64,000 nt of DNA from Armigeres subalbatus. Taxonomy: Eukaryota; Arthropoda; Insecta; Diptera; Culicidae. A program made the translations under genes and the position numbers. The stretch covers positions 251,444,067 through 251,508,066 of the forward strand of contig NC_085139.1 of NCBI RefSeq assembly GCF_024139115.2, given 5' to 3'. Numbering within the stretch: the stretch's first letter is position 1; every line of letters starts with the position of its first letter. Positions 32,625 through 43,419 of the stretch are shown here, in pieces. The notes below the pieces were generated by a model that was not told the origin of the DNA, ran no database searches, and saw only the letters and a program-made list of their open reading frames with translations.

Positions 32625-32775
32625 CCATAAATTACGTAATGCTTAGAGGGGGAGGGGAGTTGAGCGAAGTCTGATGATCCATACAAAATGTTTTGATGTT
32701 TCGTACAAAAAGTGAGGCATAGGGGGGAGGGAGGGTATAAAATTCCCAATTTTTGCGTTACGTAATTATTGCATC
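32625..32775. mobile_element. MITE fragment with GAGCGTCCATAAATTACGTA end
   Basis: The left end GGGAGCGTCCATAAATTACG and the right-end GCGTTACGTAATTATTGCAT form an imperfect inverted pair, enclosing G-rich blocks (GAGGGGGAGGGGAG and AGGGGGGAGGGAGGG). I recall ends of this kind as dispersed insect repeats; no coding content. Confidence 0.5.
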
Positions 32776-33020
32776 TGCACTAACGCAAATGTTGGCAATT
32801 CCATACCTCTCCTTACTTTACAGCGTAACGTTACGGTTTCTAATAATAAAAATAAATGTATTATGTATATTCGTTTTTAGTTACTTAAAAACAAATTTTG
32901 TGAACAAAAACTTATCATCTTTTGAGCACATAAAAATAAAATTACTGTCATCAAAAGATGGTATGTTAAGCTAAAATGATATATTTTGAATTATTATTTT
33001 GATGAAAATGAGTGAAGAAC

Positions 33021-34849
33021 CAAAGACTAATTAAGACGTTCATGTCCCATACAATAGCCCACTTTTTTAGTGCTCATGGAGTACCGGAATAGAAAATTGA
33101 ACAACCGCATTATGCTCTCACCTTGGTGCAAGTACAGAGCTGAGTAACTAGTACATCTTCATGTGTTGTTACGGCAACCTTCCAAATGTTATGTAGATCA
33201 AAACATTGGAAAAATGTAACCGGAGCTGCCATTTGACAGAAAATTCGTTTACCTATAATATTACAAGTGCCGGTTTGTTAGTCATTAGTCCTCCTGAAGC
33301 GTTTTGGCTTGCCCAATCGTAATTGTGGGCGTATTTCCACACGGTTTAACAAACATTTGGGGTAATCCCACAGCCGGTGCCGTAGACTGCCCAAACGTAT
33401 CGGTTGCACTCCTAGGTGTCGTATAATGATTATGATTGAGATGCAGGTGAACCGCTCGATGTAGCCTATGGTACTGCATCGATAAATCGTTCAGCTTTTG
33501 GAAATGGTCTGATCTTCAATTCTCAGTTCTTGAAAGGATTTATTCTCAAGCTCCTGCATGATTGAGTTGCAATGCTGCTGACACGTGAGGCCGTTTGCCA
33601 CCACCGTTCCATTTATGCGTGATCAGAGCAGCGCCTTCAAATACGGACACCAAACAATCCCAGACTTTGTACCAGTTATCCAAAAACCCTCTGGTCGTAG
33701 TTTGATTGGTGATTGCCTAATCAAAAAGCGACATAATACATTTATTTATATATCCACATGAATAAAATTAGATATCAAAAAAACTTTTTACAAACATTTT
33801 GTTTTTAATTACTAGGTACTATACGGTAGTCATTTCTCTTTGTTCAGCAGCACTGAGGACAAAACAATCGAAGAGAACATGTAGTTCGTGTGTGGGTTGA
33901 GAACTCCTGGAATGAAATAACTCATTACTTTACTTTACGCATCAAACTAGCTAATTAACACTGGTTGATATTTCTCTAGTAGAACTTGTAGAACTCCAAT
34001 CTACCACTCCGGATATTTCCAGATATTAGATTACAGAAAAAGAGTACGAATTCCTGGGTGGTGACTAGCTTTTGAGTTGGTGGCCGATGAGCCCCCAATC
34101 CATAGCCAAACATGGCCAAAATGGACTCCTGTGAAGCTCAGCGAGACTACCCTCGTTCTCAGGCGGATTCATTACCCGATTAGCTGCCACCCCGTAGACG
34201 AGTAAAAAAGTGTAATTGTTTGGAATGTTAAACCTACGCCGGTTACAGTTCGAAGAGACCTCACTATAAATAGTTTCAAGACGGCAAAGTCGAGAAAAGC
34301 CAGGAAAAAAATTTCACCCATGGCTTCACATGGAAAATATGGAGAATGCTAGAAGCGCTCCATGAGTACTGCTTGTCAATTCCAGAATCGACGAGTAGAT
34401 ATCCTCTTTCTCGAGCGATGAAAATTCTGAAAAATAAGAAAATGAAATAATGAAATAATTTTGCAATTGCATTTTGCATTGCATTGCTAAACAAAACAAA
34501 ATCAAAAGTGTTCTTCCAAACAAGATGTGGTTGCCATAGACTACTAGTGACTCTATTTAGTCGCAAGGCAGATAAAAACTTGGGTCTGCACAGAAACGTC
34601 AAACTTGGGTACCGAGGGACCAAATGCAGTAGTAGAACTGGTCCCTCGCATGAGCCTTACAGTTCCGTCTTAATTAGTCTTTGTTTGGAAGGTTGCCGTA
34701 ACAACACATGAAGATGTACTAGTTACTCAGCTCTGTACTTGCACCAAGGTGAGAGCATAATGCGGTTGTTCAATTTTCTATTTCGGTACTCCATGAGCAC
34801 TAAAAAAGTGGGCTATTGTATGGGACATGAACGTCTTAATTAGTCTTTG
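33021..34849. mobile_element. 1.83-kb element with 166-bp terminal inverted repeats
   Basis: Positions 33021-33186 and 34684-34849 are inverted copies over 166 bp with very few mismatches. The 7 bp GAAGAAC occur directly outside both ends (33014-33020 and 34850-34856), a clean target-site duplication. The 1.5-kb interior has no long frame and no recognisable transposase, so the element is non-autonomous. Long TIRs suggest a Mutator-like or foldback type, but the 7-bp duplication does not fix the superfamily. Confidence 0.85.
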
Positions 34850-35289
34850 GAAGAACTATTTTCAGGAACTACAATTAAAGTTAAAAAAGCCTAGTAATAC
34901 CTTGTTAAAAATATTGATTTGACAATACACCTCTGAAGAATACCCTATGTTTTAACAAAGGAAAATTCAAGAATGAAATGTTTTCAGGTGTTTTAAGTAT
35001 TTCACATGCGGCATAAAAATGCGATACTCGAAAGAAAAGGTTATGAATAAAAGAAAGAAAAGAATCAACAAATAAAGTTAAACACAAATAAATATGAATG
35101 AGCGAAACTCGAATGACAAGCCTTTGATTAAAAGAAGGAAAAATTCAACAATAAAATATAATCAGGTGAAAACGAATGAATATAAATATGCGAATCTCGA
35201 AATAACGATATATGACTAAATGAAGGAAAAATTCAACAATGAAATATTATCAGGTAAAACATAAATGTGCAAAAGAATGGTTGAATAAC

Positions 35290-35725
35290 ACTCGACGTTT
35301 TGCCTAATTTTTTCGAGCTTCGACCTTTTGACCTTCGAGTTTTTGATCTTCGACTTTTTGGCCTTCGACCTTTTGTCCAACAACCGCAATTTCTATCTTT
35401 TGTTCTTTCGACCTTTTGTCTTTTGACCTTTTTACTTTCGACCTTTTGTCCTTTGACCTTTTTACTTTCGACCTTTTGTCCTTCGGCCTTTTGACTCAGA
35501 TTTTTTGTTTCGACCTTTTGTCCCTTCGGCATTTCGACAATTGGTCCTTTCGACCTTTTGACCTTCGACCTTTTGTCTCAGATAATTTTTTTTCGACCTT
35601 TTGACCCTTCGATCTTTTGTTCTTTCGACATTTTGTCCTTTCGACCTTTTGACCCTTCGATCTTTTGTTCTTTCGACCTTTTGTCCTTCGACCTTCTGAC
35701 CTTCGACCTTTTGTCCTTCAACCCT
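35290..35725. repeat. TTTCGACCTTTTGTCC low-complexity array
   Basis: About 435 bp of CGACCTTTTGTCCTTTCGACC-like units, the reverse complement of the motif at 32225-32475. Frames rich in Phe/Asp/Leu are artefacts. Confidence 0.9.
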
Positions 35726-36465
35726 GCCAAATCGCCCCGAGCGCCAATAAAAAAATTACAATTTTCTAGCACAAGTTTTCGTGTAGCAGATCCAGTTGAT
35801 CACAAATCGTATCGGATATCCTTCCACCCTATAACTGAGAATACTTAACTGAGAATACTTAACTGAGAATACTTAACAAACAGGGTTGAAATATGTCAAA
35901 GTCAATGCAGTGAAAAACATGGATCTCAGTATATTCTACGGTCAATCTCACAAATGAAAGAATGAATTGATATAAATTCATTTCCATTTTCATTCTTCGA
36001 ACAAAATATCACAAGTCAGTCAAAAGGGTGCTTGGTGCGACCAAGTGAAGCACGTAGAAAAAAAATGATATCTCTTCATCCATTTTATCTTCATATGTAC
36101 AATAATTTTATACATTTGGCCTGTTTATATGTATTACGAGCTGGAATCGAAATAAAATACCTAAACTTTGGCATAAAAACCCAGATTAATCCATCTAGCG
36201 TTGGTGGTGCCTTTCTCGCATTTAGTTACGACATCAACCGTATATGGGGTTTATATGGTCCGATGTACCATAACTTTGAAACGCAACGTTCATAACTTTG
36301 AAACGCAATGACCGATCGTTATGAAATTCAATAGTGATCAACAAGGCTTTGTCCCCTGTCGAATGAAACTTGTTGCGAGAAAATCGGTTAAGGATTACTA
36401 TATGAAAAGTTGTCTAATGTTTTTTATAGCTTTTGTGCACACACATACACACATACATACACACA
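35726..36465. other. Non-coding DNA before the R1-type element
   Basis: No gene seen. It includes a threefold ACTGAGAATACTTA repeat (35835-35880) and TGGTGCCTTTCTCGCATT at about 36207, which resembles the end motif TGCCTTTCTCGTA of the insert at 53030-53412. An ACAY microsatellite starts near 36436. Confidence 0.45.
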
Positions 36466-36678
36466 CGACCCCTCCCCATGGCCACTGCGAGTTAGACCGG
36501 GACCATAGTCCCTAACCCCTAATCCCAAGGCGTCAAGCGACCCGTGCCGAGGGGATGCATGGCCAGGGGGGTGAAATAATGAGCTAGGCCTTTAACGGAG
36601 CCTGTGGGGTACCTGGGAACCCTCCACAGTAATTGTCCCTTACCGTGTCATGCTGGGCTCTGGCGTGGTGGACCTCCC

Positions 36679-36784
36679 CTAGCAGCACATATGTTCCACA
36701 TGGCTTACTGCAACTCATATGTGACCAGATTTAGTCACAATCAAGTCGCTGCAACAATTTTTGTCTGAGTTGTGCTGCTCGGGT
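36679..36784. mobile_element. MITE-like segment in the R1 element 5' region
   Basis: CTAGCAGCACA and TGTGCTGCTCGG are near-inverted ends about 105 bp apart. The interior shares GCAACTCATATGTGACC and GATTTAGTCACA with the MITE at 21629-21733. A short hairpin, CTCGGGTCTTTTCCCGAG, follows at 36778-36795, just before the ORF1 start. Confidence 0.5.
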
Positions 36785-36812
36785 CTTTTCCCGAGCAACT
36801 CGTGGGACCAAA

Positions 36813-38429
36813 ATGGAAAACCAAGTCAATTCTTCAATTAGTGGTAGTAGTATAGGCGACAACCCCTTCGCAAGAGGTGGGTTGTTCAGGTCTCCGCCTA
36901 GGAGGCCAGAGGCAATAGTCGGCAGCTCAGTGCGCAGCGCCAGCGTGAGTCACTTAACCATCTCCCAGGCTCCGCCGGTAGAGGTTATAGACGGCCCATG
37001 GCTTGTGAAAGCGATGAACCACAAACGCGATGGGCTTTCGGCCTTCGAGGTGGCGACGGAACAGCTGGACGCCATCATCGACTTTGCGTCATCGAAGCAT
37101 AATATCAGTAAGGAACTCAAGAGGAGCTTGCTGAAACTTCGAAAGTCTCTGCTGGACGCCAAGCTGGAGAGGGCGGTCGGGACGGCCAAAAGCGAACCCG
37201 TGAAATCTGTGGAGTCGAGGTCTACCCAGACTGAGGCCCAAGAATTCGCGGATTTGGGCAAGGTCGAATCGACCGAGGGCGTGCCAGCGAAGACGGTGGA
37301 GCCAAAGTCTACCCAGACTGAGGCTCAAGTATTCGCGGGCACGTCGGGGGTGACGGCTCCAACGGAGCAGACACAAAAACGGGGGAGACAGTCTCCAGGG
37401 GATGAGCTCCCTGGGGACCGCTCCAAAACGCGGAGGGTTACTACCCCGAACAAGGGTAGTGGGGCTGGGAAGCTGAATTCCGGCCAGGTACCTCCAAAAC
37501 CGGGGGAGGAATGACCTGGAAAGGTCCGTCCACCCAGGAAAGACGGTGGTAAGGGGTTACGGCAGGCTGAGAGCTCTCAGCCGCACCAGACCAGGGAAAT
37601 AGAGGGGGATGACGCCTCCTGGACCCTGATCAAAAACAAGAGGAAACCAAAGACGTCAAGGGCCGAAAAGAAGGCCCAGGCGAATGGGGGTAGCAAGAAG
37701 TCTAGGGTAGACACCAATCGCTCCAGGGGCGATGCCCTAGTCATCACGACGGACGAGGCTAAGTATTCGGACGTCTTGAAGGCGATGAGGAGGGACGTCA
37801 AGCTCGGTGAACTCGGCGCCGACGTACGTCGAATAAGACGTACCCGGGTGGGCGAGATGATCCTTGAGCTAAAGTGGGGCGTCTCGAAAAAGGACGCCGC
37901 CTACAAGAAGTTGGCGGAGGAAGTCTTAGGCGAGACGGTCAAGGTGAGGGCACTCACTACGGAGGTGAATCTAAGGGTTAAAGACCTGAACGAGATCACC
38001 GAAGTTAAAGAGCTTGTCACGGCACTGCGGCGACAGTGTGAAGTGGAGACGCCCACCGCAGCCGTTCGGCTACGGAAAGGTCCGGCAGGGACGCAGGTAG
38101 CGTTGGTTCGGCTATCTGCAGCGGACGCCTCCAAGGTAGTCAAGTTAGGGAGCCTCAAGGTGGGATGGTCGGTATGCCCTGTGGGCATATACGAGCAACC
38201 CGAAGTTTGCTTCAAGTGCCTGGAACCGGGGCACAAGCAATGGGACTGCAAAGGCCCTGACAGAAGCAAACTCTGCCGACGCTGCGGATTGGAGGGACAT
38301 AAGGCACAATGCTGCACGAACCCTCCCAATTGTTTGATTTGTTCCAGCAAAGCTGTGAACAGCAAGCACCCCATGGGGGGTTCGATGTGCTCGGCGTTTA
38401 AGCGTGCTGCAAAATCACAGTGCAGGTAA
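36813..38429 (+). pseudogene. R1-type ORF1 (Gag) with one in-frame TGA
   Basis: From ATG 36813 the frame is open for 538 codons apart from one TGA at codon 234 (37512-37514). Both sides of the stop are Gag-like: a hydrophilic N-terminal part with two copies of STQTEAQ, then a conserved block (GADVRRIRRTRVGEMILEL) and three knuckles, CFKCLEPGHKQWDC, CRRCGLEGHKAQC and CLIC-x-H-x-C. By family knowledge ORF1 binds element RNA and directs it to the nucleus or target. The stop is probably a nonsense mutation. Deletion of the region after codon 538 joins it to the ORF2 tail. Confidence 0.85.
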
Positions 38430-38752
38430 CGCAGCTGGCTTGCTCGGCCTCGCCCGAGTGTTTGGTGTGCGCAGGTTTAGAGGAAACGGCGGAACACGTG
38501 TTGTTCGTGTGCTTATGTTTTCACGCAATGCGTGACCACATGCTTGCCACATGTGGTCTGGACACCACCCCGGACAACCTAGTTCGGAGGATGTGTAAAG
38601 ATGAAGTTGGCTGGAACGCCGTTTTATCGGCTATCGTCCAAATCGTCTCGGAGCTACACAGAAGGTGGCGCGTGACTCAAGGATGGCTAGTTCAGGCGCA
38701 AATAATAGGTGGGCCAAGGGATCGGAGTCGGCTTCATGGGTCATACCGGTAG
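38426..38752 (+). pseudogene. C-terminal remnant of R1-type ORF2
   Basis: The open stretch reads ASPECLVCAGLEETAEHVLF then VC, a Cys-Cys-His-Cys motif typical of the extreme C-terminus of R1-clade ORF2, followed by a Trp-containing helix (ELHRRWRVTQGWL). All upstream ORF2 domains are absent; the junction with ORF1 lies near 38420-38435. Confidence 0.8.
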
Positions 38753-39524
38753 TCATGCTCTGTGGTCGAACTCGATCCTTTTATCGAACAAGTGGTCGCG
38801 CGAAGAACAACATAGTATCGTCGCTTTCGCGGCGGCGGTCAACCGGGCGGGTTCCGAGCCTGAGGACGGAAAGAGTTCCTCGTCAAGGCTGGGGCAGGCG
38901 TAGGCACCGCGTCGGCAAGTCCCTCTGTGTGCTGGCGAATAGGCCCTATCGCAGAAAGGTCAATTTGGGGTGCACGCGGCATTATCATTCTTGATACCAG
39001 TCGTGCAGAGGGAAGCAGGCGCAAAGTCGACCCTTCCCACCTTCCGAGGACATAGGGCGTGGTAAGGCCACCTGGAAAGCCGGCAATGCGCTGGCACGAT
39101 ACCATGGTGTTCTTCTAAAAAAGCGAGTCACGATGTTCGATGCTGCAAGGACACGCAGCTAACCTCGAGGGTGCGTTGTGCACTGGCTCCCCTTTGAAGC
39201 ATTACTTTCTGGTTGTACCGAAGGGACTATGGGCTTGGCGGCAATGGAAACGGTTTAGCGGGTCGGGGATGTAGTCCTGCCTCCCTCGTCTGCTGTTGGA
39301 GGTGGTCCCTAACCCCGTACTTCCTGGACAACCCAGGATGTCTGATGAGCAGATTCCCCCTCCATTGCTTAGGAAGAAAAAAAAACACACACATACATAC
39401 ATACACACAAACAGACATCACCTCAATTTGTCGAGCTGAGTCGATTGGTATATAACACTATGGGTCTCCGAGCCTTCTATCAAAAGTTTGGTTGAGTGAT
39501 CATATAGCCTTCACATATACTTAG

Positions 39525-40392
39525 TTTACGAGAACGGCAAAAAGGAAAAAGGAGAAAGAAGGAAGAAGGAAGAAAGAAGAAGGAAGAAGGAAGCAGGAAG
39601 AAGAAATAAAGAAGAAGGAAGAAAACGGAAAAAATAAGAAAGAAGATGGAAGAAGGTAGAAGGAAGAGGGAAGAAGAAAGAAGGGAGAAATAAGAAGGAA
39701 GATGAAAAAAGGAAAAAGAAAGACGGAAGAAGGAAAAAGGAAGAAGGAAGAAGGAAAAAAGGAAGAATGAAAATGGAAGAAGGAAGATGGAAGAAGGAAG
39801 AAGGAATAAGGAAAAAGGAAGAAAGAAGAAGGGAGAAGGAGGAAGGAAAAAGGCAGGCAGGAGGAAGAAGGAAGAAAGAAGAAAGAAGAAGGATGAAAGA
39901 AAGAAAGAAAGAAAGAAGAAAGAAGAACGAAGAAAGAAGAAAGAGAAAGGAAGGAGGAAGGAATAAAGAAGAAGGAAGAAGGGAATAAGGAAGAAGGTAA
40001 AAGGAAGAAGGCTGAGGGAATGAGGAAGAAAGAAGAAGGGAAAAAAGGAGGAAAGAGAAAGAAGGAAGGCGGAATGAAGAATAAGGAATAAGGAAGAAGG
40101 AAGAAGGAGGAAGAAAGTAGGAATAATTGAGAAGGAAAAAAGAAGGAGGAAGAAACAAGAAGAATTAAAGTAGCAACAGAAAGAAAGAAGCAACGAAGAA
40201 TAAAAGAAGAAGGAACAAGGAATAAGGAACAAAGAAAAAGAGGGGAAGATGAAGAAGAAAGTATAAAGAAAGAAAAAAGAAGGAAGAGGAAGAAGGAAGA
40301 AGGATGAAGAATGAAGGAAGAGAAATATGGAATAGGAAGAAGGAAGAACAAAGAAAGAAGAAGAATGAAGGAAGAAAGAAGTGAGAAGAAGG
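39525..40392. repeat. Purine tract (GGAAGAA)n, 0.87 kb
   Basis: The plus strand is almost pure A/G, built from GGAAGAAGGAAGAAA-like steps. Long frames on both strands (Phe/Ser/Leu-rich on minus, Lys/Glu/Arg-rich on plus) reflect composition only. Its right edge is marked by GGCCTAATGGCCATTCGGCC (40392-40411). Confidence 0.95.
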
Positions 40393-40426
40393 GCCTAATG
40401 GCCATTCGGCCTAATGACCTTCGGCT

Positions 40427-41433
40427 AGGACATGGTTCCGGATGTTCCAAGAACCTGGTTCCCTGGGGTAGTGGACGCTTTTCAAGTGGTGTAAAAACCA
40501 GTCTTGCGGCATATCAAACTTCATAATTTTGGAAGACAATCTCAATAGATGAGTTTTTGAAATGTTTTGGATACATTGGTCACGGCCGGAACTGTTACTG
40601 GGAGCCTGGTTTCCTCAGGGAAGCGTGCTCGATACGTCGCAAATCGGGTTTCGGCGCTAATTGTTTTTTGCCAACTTCACTTGGCGAATCAGTTCTCCTT
40701 GACTTTCGAATTTGGATTCAGGTTCGCAGGAACGTTTTCGAACGTGGCCAATGTGTCCGAAACCTCTCCAAAACTCATCTTTTGAGCTTGTCTTCCAAAA
40801 CCATGGAGTTTGATACGCCGCAAGATGGGTTTCGGTGCTAATCGAAATTTGTCCGGTCCCCTGAGGGAATCAGGTTCCCACGAACACTTCCGGACGTGGC
40901 CAATGTGTCCAAAATCTCTAAAAAATTCATGTATTGAGTTTGTCTTTCGAAATCATGGAATTTGACATGTCGCTAGATGGGTTTCGGTGCAAATCGAACT
41001 TTGTCCGCTTTTCTGAGGAAACCTGGCTCCCGGGGACACTTCCAGACGTGGCCAATGTGCTCAAAATCTCTCAAAATTTCATGTATTGAGCTTGTCTTTT
41101 AAAATCATGGAGTTTGATATATTGCAAGATGAGTTTCGGTGCTGATCTCAAAAACTCATCTATTGAGCTTGTCTTTCAAAATAATAGAGTTTGATATGTC
41201 GCAAAATGAGTTTTGGTGCTAGGCGAGATTTGTCCACTTTCTTGAGGGAAACAGGTTCCCGGGAACACTTCCGAACGTGGCCAATGTGTTCAAAACCTCT
41301 GAAAAACTCATCTATTGAGCTTGTCTTTCAAAATCATGGAGTTTGATATGTCGCAAGACTGGTTTTTACACCACTTGAAAAGTGTCCACTACACCAGGGA
41401 ACCAGGTTCCCGGAACATCCAGAACCATGTCCT
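40427..41433. mobile_element. Foldback element with about 150-bp arms and a tandem core
   Basis: Positions 40427-40578 are the inverted copy of about 41276-41433. Between them are degenerate tandem copies of a unit containing GAGCTTGTCTTTCAAAATCA, GAGTTTGATATGTCGCAAGA and ACGTGGCCAATGTGT (starts near 40785, 40937, 41090, 41167 and 41316, spaced about 75-155 bp). The outer arm is itself made from this unit, as if one repeat family had folded back on itself. No coding content. Confidence 0.75.
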
Positions 41434-41850
41434 GGTGATCCAATGGTATCAAAACTAACTTCTGATCCTGGTCAATGATGATTGACCACGTTTGCATCAG
41501 CATTCTAGGCACTTTCGTCCATTTATCAATGGTTTAAAAAAAAAGACCCGTTTTGACTGCACCTGACCCAGGACCCCGCCCTAATAAATCCGGCCGGAAT
41601 CAAGTCATGTACCAAAAAATAGACATGATGACGCTTCTTCCCTGAAAACTTCATGGCAATCGGACGAAAAATGAGCCCACACGGGTTATTTGAATTTTGA
41701 TTTCTGGGTCAGACCGAAACGGGTTAAGAGGTTTGGAAGGATCCATTCAAGGCGTTTGGAAGACTCCTTCCAGGAGGCTTAGGAAGCTTAGTCCAAGAGC
41801 CTCGAACCTTACAAGCGGGTTTTGAGGCTCCGTCCAAGAGGCGCGCTCTA
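41434..41850. other. Non-coding DNA, no gene seen
   Basis: Contains ATGATTGACCACGTTTGCAT and a GGCTT-rich stretch with no frame, domain or repeat that I can name. Confidence 0.4.
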
Positions 41851-42056
41851 GGAATTTTTCGGGTTGGAAATTGTCTCGCCCTCCCTGGGCATAAAGTAGC
41901 ATCGGGTTAGCCTCATGATATACGAATGCAAAAATGGTAGCTCGGCTGGGAAACCTCGCAGTTAATAAATATGAAAGTGCTTAATGAACACTAAGCTGCG
42001 AGGCGGCAATGTTTCAGTGGGGGATTTAATGCCAATGAAGAAGAAGAAGAAGCATA
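41851..42056 (+). mobile_element. 5'-truncated, diverged Feilai-type SINE
   Basis: The stretch GGAAATTGTCTCGCCCTCCC, AGCCTCATGATATACGAATG, CTTAATGAACACTAAGCTGC, ending in an AAG-rich tail, matches the right two thirds of the Feilai-type SINE at 48153-48440. The tRNA-like head is missing. Confidence 0.8.
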
Positions 42057-42918
42057 TTTCAGTATCAGTCCCATATATATAAATGATATTTTTAAATAAA
42101 ATAATTGTAATCGGAAATAGTGGTGATCCAACGTTGCTATTGTATCCAGGTATCAGGTATCTAATACTAAAATTGTGCAATTCATTTGTTTTAAATGTCG
42201 ATAGTGCCTCAATACTGAATACCTTCACGAAGCATGTTATACGCAATCTTGTTAAAACAATATTCTAATTTTTCTCACAAATCTATGAACACAAAGTCTC
42301 CATTGCGTAAAACACGTGTTAATCAAGCTTCAAGTGCCACTCCAATTAACAAACGCATTAGGCAGTAATTGGCACCGCACGGGAGATACTTATTCCAAGT
42401 GCAAGCGAGAATAATGGTCGTTTGTATTCACCAGATGTACGATTTTTACGCATTTCAAATGAACTAAATCTTCCGGCCGCGCCGCCACCAATTTAGAACT
42501 CATTAGGCCCCAAGGTATTTACGCCAGCCAGCAGCGGTGCTGCGACCGCTGCTAGCGATGCCGGATGATGGCGACGCCTCGGCTGCTGACATCACACCGC
42601 AAACAGGCCATCGCATCAGTCAGGCAGCCAGGCAAGCGGGCGGCCGTCCGTCCGTCGTCAGCATATCGAAATTTAAATTTACCGTAACCGACCGGTACGG
42701 TACGGTGCTGATGATCGTGTGCATTAGATGGGGACGACGTCAGCGGCAAAAAAGTAATGGAAATGGGAAAAAATAATAACAACCTCGATAGTGCTGCCAA
42801 ACAGGTAGCATTCCTGGAAAGTGAGCCGCAGCGTTATTCATCACCAGTAATGTCGGTCATTATACCCGAGAGCGAACGGGAAATTATGGGGTTTGTGATT
42901 CCTAGGAGTGACACCTAC
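42057..42918. other. Non-coding DNA left of the first coding exon
   Basis: No coding exon recognised. The stretch is part of the proposed 13-kb intron. GC content rises from about 42450. Confidence 0.4.
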
Positions 42919-43419
42919 CTCAGAAGGCGTTCCGGCGTCTGGCAGTTTTATGGTAATGTTCCGTTGACTCGATACTGGACGAGATTTGGGCGACTCTGAC
43001 GGGCCCGGAGACTCGGTGGATCGCGCTGGAGCTGTGCTGGTGGTAGACGACGGGGAGGACGCCACAGGAGGTACGATCGTCGCAGGGGGTGTACTCCGAT
43101 CTTGATTGTCGATTAATTGCTGCGTCTCATCGGTGGGATCCTCCTTTGATGATGCGTCAGTGACGTCTTCCAATACGGCTAGCGGAACTTGGGGAAACCC
43201 AAAAAAGTCCGACTTGGCATTACTCATCAGCAGCGCTGATCGTCGTGGATCGGTCGTAATTGGGATCTCGTCGTCAAACTTAAACTGAATATCCGGTATG
43301 TGAATGGGTTTTGTGCCAGAGGACGACCCACCGGCGGTGATGTTGTCGTAGAAACTATGTGGCCGCTCATCTTCCGCGGATGTCGTCAATTCCGTGCTTG
43401 ATCGCTTCCCCGAGGACAT
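42919..43419 (-). CDS. First coding exon, probably of the four-pass membrane protein
   Basis: From ATG at 43417-43419 the minus strand is open for exactly 167 codons to a consensus donor (CTGAG/GTAGGTG, intron starting at 42918). The peptide is hydrophilic and disordered, rich in Ser, Thr and Pro, with no membrane segment: a cytoplasmic N-terminus. The exon ends in phase 0, and the next convincing minus-strand acceptor with an open phase-0 exon is at 29928. The join would give a 531-aa protein with a 170-residue N-terminal tail and a 12,990-bp intron (29929-42918). High GC around 43000-44100 fits a promoter-proximal exon. The exon itself is well supported; its assignment to the 28698-29928 exons rests on phase and order only. 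It could instead belong to another gene with exons I missed. Confidence 0.65.

Larger units (their letters stand above)
30420..33020. other. Intron or intergenic DNA with scattered repeats
   Basis: No exon recognised apart from the repeats listed separately. A run of 12 G occurs at about 30732. Short frames on both strands have no domains. In the two-part gene model this is the large intron of the membrane-protein gene. Confidence 0.45.
36466..39385 (+). mobile_element. R1-clade (Waldo-like) non-LTR retrotransposon, internally deleted
   Basis: The element sits between two blocks of ACAY repeats (CACACACATACACACATACA on the left, ACACACACATACATACATAC on the right), the known target of Waldo-type R1 elements. 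It has a 5' UTR of about 350 bp, an ORF1 for a three-knuckle Gag, then directly the far C-terminus of ORF2 (Cys-His tail), a 3' UTR and an A tract at about 39377-39385. Endonuclease and reverse transcriptase are missing, so it is about 2.9 kb instead of a full-length element. The Waldo assignment rests on target, Gag knuckles and ORF2 tail; no alignment was run. Confidence 0.75.

Noticed and set aside
34276..34623. Minus-strand 115-codon ORF inside the long-TIR element
   Set aside because: No transposase motif, aromatic-rich and AT-driven composition; not supported as coding.
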